Assembly: GCA_054601695.1 (NCBI GenBank)
Contig: BAAHQB010000128.1
Span: forward strand, 1-64,000
Reading direction: 5' to 3'
Source: Amorphochlora amoebiformis
Lineage: Eukaryota; Cercozoa; Chlorarachniophyceae
DNA: 64,000 nucleotides
Positions 1 to 64,000 of this stretch are shown here, piece after piece (positions within the stretch are counted from its first letter, which is position 1; each line of letters begins with the position of its first letter). The notes under the pieces were generated by a model that did not search any database, was not told the origin of the DNA, and worked only from the letters and a program-made list of their open reading frames with translations. Position numbers and translations under genes: made by a program.

Positions 1-148
1 CTCTCTCTTTTTTCCCCCTTTTTTTCCCTCTCTTTATCTCCTCTCTCTTTCTTCAAGGATAGTAAAGCAATAATGGTTATCTGTCATGCACTTCTCTCTC
101 TTCTGTTTTACCTGTTTCTCTCTCCCTCCCTCTATATACATATATATG

Positions 149-271
<123 letters not shown>

Positions 272-273
272 AG

Positions 274-328
274 GCGAGATTCAGCCTTTCTTGGGTCCTT
301 CATTCAATATATCTACCAGAGAGTCCAG
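274..328 (+). CDS. candidate internal exon of a + strand gene, unknown product
   Basis: A 55-nt non-repetitive island lies between a TATAAAG acceptor-like site and a GTAGTA donor. Two frames are open. The one reading [17 protein letters not shown] joins in phase to the island at 946 (leftover AG plus C gives Ser). There is no recognisable domain. Confidence is low because the island is short and its 5' neighbours are outside the window. Confidence 0.3.
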
Positions 329-339
329 GTAGTATATAC

Positions 340-403
<64 letters not shown>

Positions 404-404
404 A

Positions 405-475
<71 letters not shown>

Positions 476-499
476 TATATATATACATATATATGTATA

Positions 500-815
<316 letters not shown>

Positions 816-825
816 TATACATATA

Positions 826-863
<38 letters not shown>

Positions 864-867
864 CAAT

Positions 868-898
<31 letters not shown>

Positions 899-945
899 CA
901 CACACATACATACACATATCCATATAAATCTATACCCTTTTTCAG

Positions 946-1009
946 CTCAATAAAGCAAAGAAGACAAAATAGTAACTCCGGACAGTCTGACGAGCTAAAC
1001 ACCATATAA
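946..1009 (+). CDS. candidate terminal exon of a + strand gene, unknown product
   Basis: After a good polypyrimidine-CAG acceptor the frame reads [20 protein letters not shown] and then stops at TAA (1007-1009). It joins in phase to the candidate exon ending at 328. The minus strand is also open here (a Met-started frame with a GTATAG donor), so the strand is not certain. If correct, this gene converges on the UPRT-like gene. Confidence 0.3.
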
Positions 1010-1870
1010 CTAAACCACCTCCTCTAGAATTAATCGTCTAGATTGTACATGTCTTCTACTGTACCAACCCTTAAACTTTAAAAAACTTAAAAAAAAAGGC
1101 TCACAAAAAAAATTTACGAATTTCAAGTGTTAACAATGTTGTCATGCTACCGATATATTACAACTACACTAGACTACTAGGCAATAAAACAAATGTCATG
1201 CTACGATATATAACTACTAACAATCTAGCCAATGAGGTCGCAAGTAACTGTAGTTACCGTCATCTAGGTCTTAGGTCTCTAGGGTCCGGGATGACCTCTA
1301 ATCATTAGTATTACCTGTAGTTATACACGTGCGTGCTGGGCTCACTCAGGAGACGCGGCGTACGTGACGCGGCGTGGTGTAGCCAGATTCTACTTACATA
1401 CACACTAGTATACTATCGATGGATATAACTATCTTTCTTGATTTTGGCCCTGGTTGGAGGGTTAGTTTCATATTATCTAGATTATTGACTAGATTGAGGC
1501 CTTAATATATATATATTAAAAAAACTAAGATCATCCGGGTATCCGATTCAAATACTCCAGAAAACACCCGATCACCGATTATGTAGCTGCTGTTAATATA
1601 CTGTCTCGGAAACGTAATGTACTAGAGAACTCAGTGGTCCTAGTGGTCGCGTCTAGGCGTATATACGTGTAACTTGTTATTCAGAGCTCATCATGCCAGA
1701 TCATAGGCCGGCCGCGGCCACGTGCAGATTCAGTGATTGAGCCTCGCATATGACAGCTTTCGGATGTCAAGGATATCAATGTGTAGATATGATGATATCT
1801 GATATATAGATATCTGGTTGATAATCGTTCGGTTTGTCCGCTAATCCCGGCCATAGTTCTATTTTTTGAA
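1010..1870. other. unique intergenic sequence with CTAG-rich stretches
   Basis: About 860 bases almost free of microsatellites, with many CTAG tetramers, an A-rich stretch near 1080-1120 and a GC-richer patch at 1330-1385 containing two GACGCGGCGT copies. No convincing exon is seen. It lies between two converging gene ends, so it probably holds 3' untranslated sequence and polyadenylation sites. A minus-strand AG near 1860 followed by A would turn the TG left by the last UPRT exon into a stop codon. Confidence 0.6.
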
Positions 1871-1892
1871 TAGGTGTATGTTTCACAACTGT

Positions 1893-1943
<51 letters not shown>

Positions 1944-1996
1944 CTATAGTATTTGAGCGGGTATTAAGATATATCACACGTAACATGTTTTCTATG

Positions 1997-2027
<31 letters not shown>

Positions 2028-2037
2028 AATGCTTTTA

Positions 2038-2076
<39 letters not shown>

Positions 2077-2165
2077 TATATACCGAATGGTATATATGTA
2101 CTTATACATTAAACGTCGTTGTAGACACTTCTTTAGTAGAAATGACGACATATTAATTTCTTGAT

Positions 2166-2263
<98 letters not shown>

Positions 2264-2347
2264 TGTGTATATATTGACATATGTATTTAACTAATTATAT
2301 ATTCATGTGCATGTGTGTGAATTTATATATATATATTATGTATATAT

Positions 2348-2387
<40 letters not shown>

Positions 2388-2569
2388 CTATGCACGATAT
2401 TTCTGGATTGTAGGCTTAAGTATAAAACATTATGGGTATTATGTGTGTATGAACGTATGTATTATTATAATTAATACTCAAGAATATGTATGTACATATA
2501 TGTTGCATTTCGAATATGAATCGGTGTGGTGTGTAATTTTAGGCAAATATACATACATATATCGACATT

Positions 2570-2730
2570 TATATTAGATATTTTTACATTCATTCTATGT
2601 GTTAGATTTTTATATTTCATATACATACATATATGTATGTATATATATATATATACATATATCGACATTTATATTAGATATTTTTACATTCATTCTATGT
2701 TCTAGATTTTTATATTTCATATACATATAC
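2570..2730. repeat. two tandem copies of a ~95-bp unit
   Basis: The sequence with TATTAGATATTTTTACATTC and TTAGATTTTTATATTTCATA occurs at about 2570-2625 and again at 2668-2722, nearly identical, separated by TA runs. No coding content is evident. It lies downstream of the last recognised UPRT exon on the minus strand. Confidence 0.85.
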
Positions 2731-2760
2731 ATATATATATATATACCATATATATATGTA

Positions 2761-2801
<41 letters not shown>

Positions 2802-2807
2802 CACGAA

Positions 2808-2840
2808 GACACGGAAAGGCAGATCGCCAAGTCCCGGGAT
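2808..2840 (-). pseudogene. 3'-end copy of the last UPRT exon
   Basis: On the minus strand this reads [12 protein letters not shown], a diverged copy of the end of the exon at 3102-3191 ([13 protein letters not shown]), downstream of it in gene direction and flanked by TA runs. It is a partial duplicate of the exon's 3' part. Confidence 0.8.
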
Positions 2841-2878
2841 ATATTAAATATATATGCATATATATTATATATATATAC

Positions 2879-2924
<46 letters not shown>

Positions 2925-2976
2925 ATATATATACATATATACATATGTGCGTGTGTATGTTCGTGTCTGTGTGTGT

Positions 2977-3016
<40 letters not shown>

Positions 3017-3101
3017 TACATATATATATATATTTAACATACATATACATACATATACATATATACATATACATATACATACATATATAAATCTAATATA
3101 C

Positions 3102-12809
<9,708 letters not shown>

Positions 12810-13265
12810 AATTCATTGTTTAGGTATTTTTGCGTTATGTCACTGAGAGAGACAATCGTGTCACGTAGAGTGACATGCGCTTGCTCGTCAACGTCTCGTC
12901 ACACACAGTGACAATGGGATGTCCCGCCACCCACGCCCCCAATTCCTCGCTGTTTGTGCTCTTTTGTGTTTAATCTATGGTTGGATCTTGCCTAAAAACA
13001 TCCAAGGGTAATAGATAAGAGCGATACGAGTGTTTCTGTTTGTTTGCGTTCACTTTGTTCGCAGATATAGTGTTCAGAGGGGAGAGACTCAATTTCTCTC
13101 TTTCTTTATTTCTTTCTCTCTGTATGCATGTGTATTATACGGATATATACGTACGTGTTGTCATAACTACGTAGATGTCATATACGTGGGTTATAAGTGA
13201 GAATTAGGCCCTGGAGAGATATATGTATAAATGCACTTTTTAGATTTTTATATAAATATATAAAT

Positions 13266-13315
<50 letters not shown>

Positions 13316-13412
13316 CATGTATATATCATTCTTTACTTACAAAAATGCAGCCCGCATATATGCTTAAATTATTTACAAATACATACAAATACATACATGC
13401 ATATATGTGTAT

Positions 13413-13452
<40 letters not shown>

Positions 13453-13454
13453 AC

Positions 13455-13488
<34 letters not shown>

Positions 13489-13521
13489 GTGATAAAAATA
13501 CATACATGCATACATGTGTAT

Positions 13522-13594
<73 letters not shown>

Positions 13595-13602
13595 CAAAAA
13601 AA

Positions 13603-13637
<35 letters not shown>

Positions 13638-13707
13638 ATATACATACATACACATATACACATACGTACATATATTATATATATATTACATATGAACAGA
13701 TACACGT

Positions 13708-13782
<75 letters not shown>

Positions 13783-13783
13783 G
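12810..13783. promoter_or_regulatory. divergent intergenic region with GTGAC/GTCAC repeats
   Basis: It lies between the starts of the two diverging genes. 12765-12920 holds at least eight GTCAC or GTGAC pentamers on both strands, spaced 10-45 bases apart. 12920-13200 is non-repetitive; after that CT-rich sequence and TA/CA runs begin. No exon is certain. A Met-started frame near 12918 (MGCPATHAPNSSLFVLF) is open but joins no exon in phase. Regulation is inferred from position only. Confidence 0.45.
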
Positions 13784-63203
<49,420 letters not shown>

Positions 63204-63360
63204 GTAATATATATATATATATATAATGTATAATATATATATATAGATATATATATACATATATATATATACACATATATATATATTTATAGATATATAG
63301 ATATACATATATATATATATATATGTATATGTACTAATATATATATATATATATAAACAA

Positions 63361-63420
<60 letters not shown>

Positions 63421-63493
63421 ATATATTTCATGTTATATTACTTCCTCCACATGGTCAACTAAGACACATTTTGCGTTTTAGCAGATATACATA

Positions 63494-63524
<31 letters not shown>

Positions 63525-63551
63525 TATATATATATATATAATGTGTATAAA

Positions 63552-63610
<59 letters not shown>

Positions 63611-63773
63611 ATATATATATGTGTGTGTGTGTGTATAGATGTATAAATATACATAAATATATAAATTTGTATATTTATATTATATCTACATATATAAATA
63701 TGTATGTGTTTATACATGCATTTATGTGTATGAATATATGTTTTTGTAAGACTGTTCACATGATATGCATACA

Positions 63774-63804
<31 letters not shown>

Positions 63805-63859
63805 CATATATATATATATATACATTGTAAGTATAAATAAATATATATTCCGATGTATA

Positions 63860-63918
<59 letters not shown>

Positions 63919-64000
63919 GTGTGTGCATATATATATAAGTATATACATACATATATATATATATATATATATGTACATCGTATATATACGTATATCTACC
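63204..64000. other. intron, no exon seen
   Basis: TA and related runs with short unique pieces near 63430-63490 and 63740-63770. None is an exon that joins in phase with exon A9. Confidence 0.7.

Overview
The window is nuclear DNA of a microbial eukaryote and is mostly non-coding. Almost all of the long open frames are artefacts of TA dinucleotide runs (Tyr-Ile repeats), TTAGGG/CCCTAA arrays (Pro-Asn or Leu-Gly repeats) and GA/CT runs. The real genes are split into very small exons (28 to 499 nt, mostly 30-100) separated by introns of 0.3-2.4 kb. Many introns start GTATATA and end TATATAG, so a TA microsatellite bounded by two G's carries both splice signals. I found the exons by looking for non-repetitive islands with an AG before them and a GT after them, then testing whether codon phase is kept across junctions.

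The lineage is not settled. Interstitial TTAGGG-type arrays, a uracil phosphoribosyltransferase of the plant/cyanobacterial sequence type, and an N-terminal extension that looks like a signal peptide followed by a basic Ser/Arg-rich stretch would fit an alga or other protist with a plastid history. That is inference only.

Layout. 1-1009: two candidate last exons of a + strand gene (weak). 1010-1870: unique AT-poorer sequence between converging gene ends. 3102-12809, minus strand: an 11-exon gene for a protein that follows plant-type uracil phosphoribosyltransferase almost end to end. It has lost the PRPP-binding loop, the RAG-type motif and the C-terminal GD-GDR-FGT signature, so it looks like a pseudo-enzyme. 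12810-13783: divergent intergenic region. 13784-63203, plus strand: one very large gene for which I can chain about 61 exons (about 4.7 kb of coding sequence in 49.4 kb). It encodes a long hydrophilic, partly coiled-coil protein with a B-box-like zinc finger in the middle and NHL beta-propeller repeats at the C-terminal end, an architecture like B-box/NHL (TRIM-NHL-like) proteins, without a RING domain in view. Both ends of this gene are unseen or uncertain.

The most striking thing is how the exons sit in their introns. Many exons are surrounded by partial, decaying copies of themselves. Copies of the exon's 5' part with its 3' splice site lie upstream, and copies of the 3' part with its 5' splice site lie downstream. 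They are separated by fresh TA runs and sometimes by TTAGGG arrays, and a few copies are inverted. In the clearest cases (NHL exons, UPRT exons, B-box exons) there are 2 to 8 copies. I call these exon-edge halos; they recur in both genes and on both strands.
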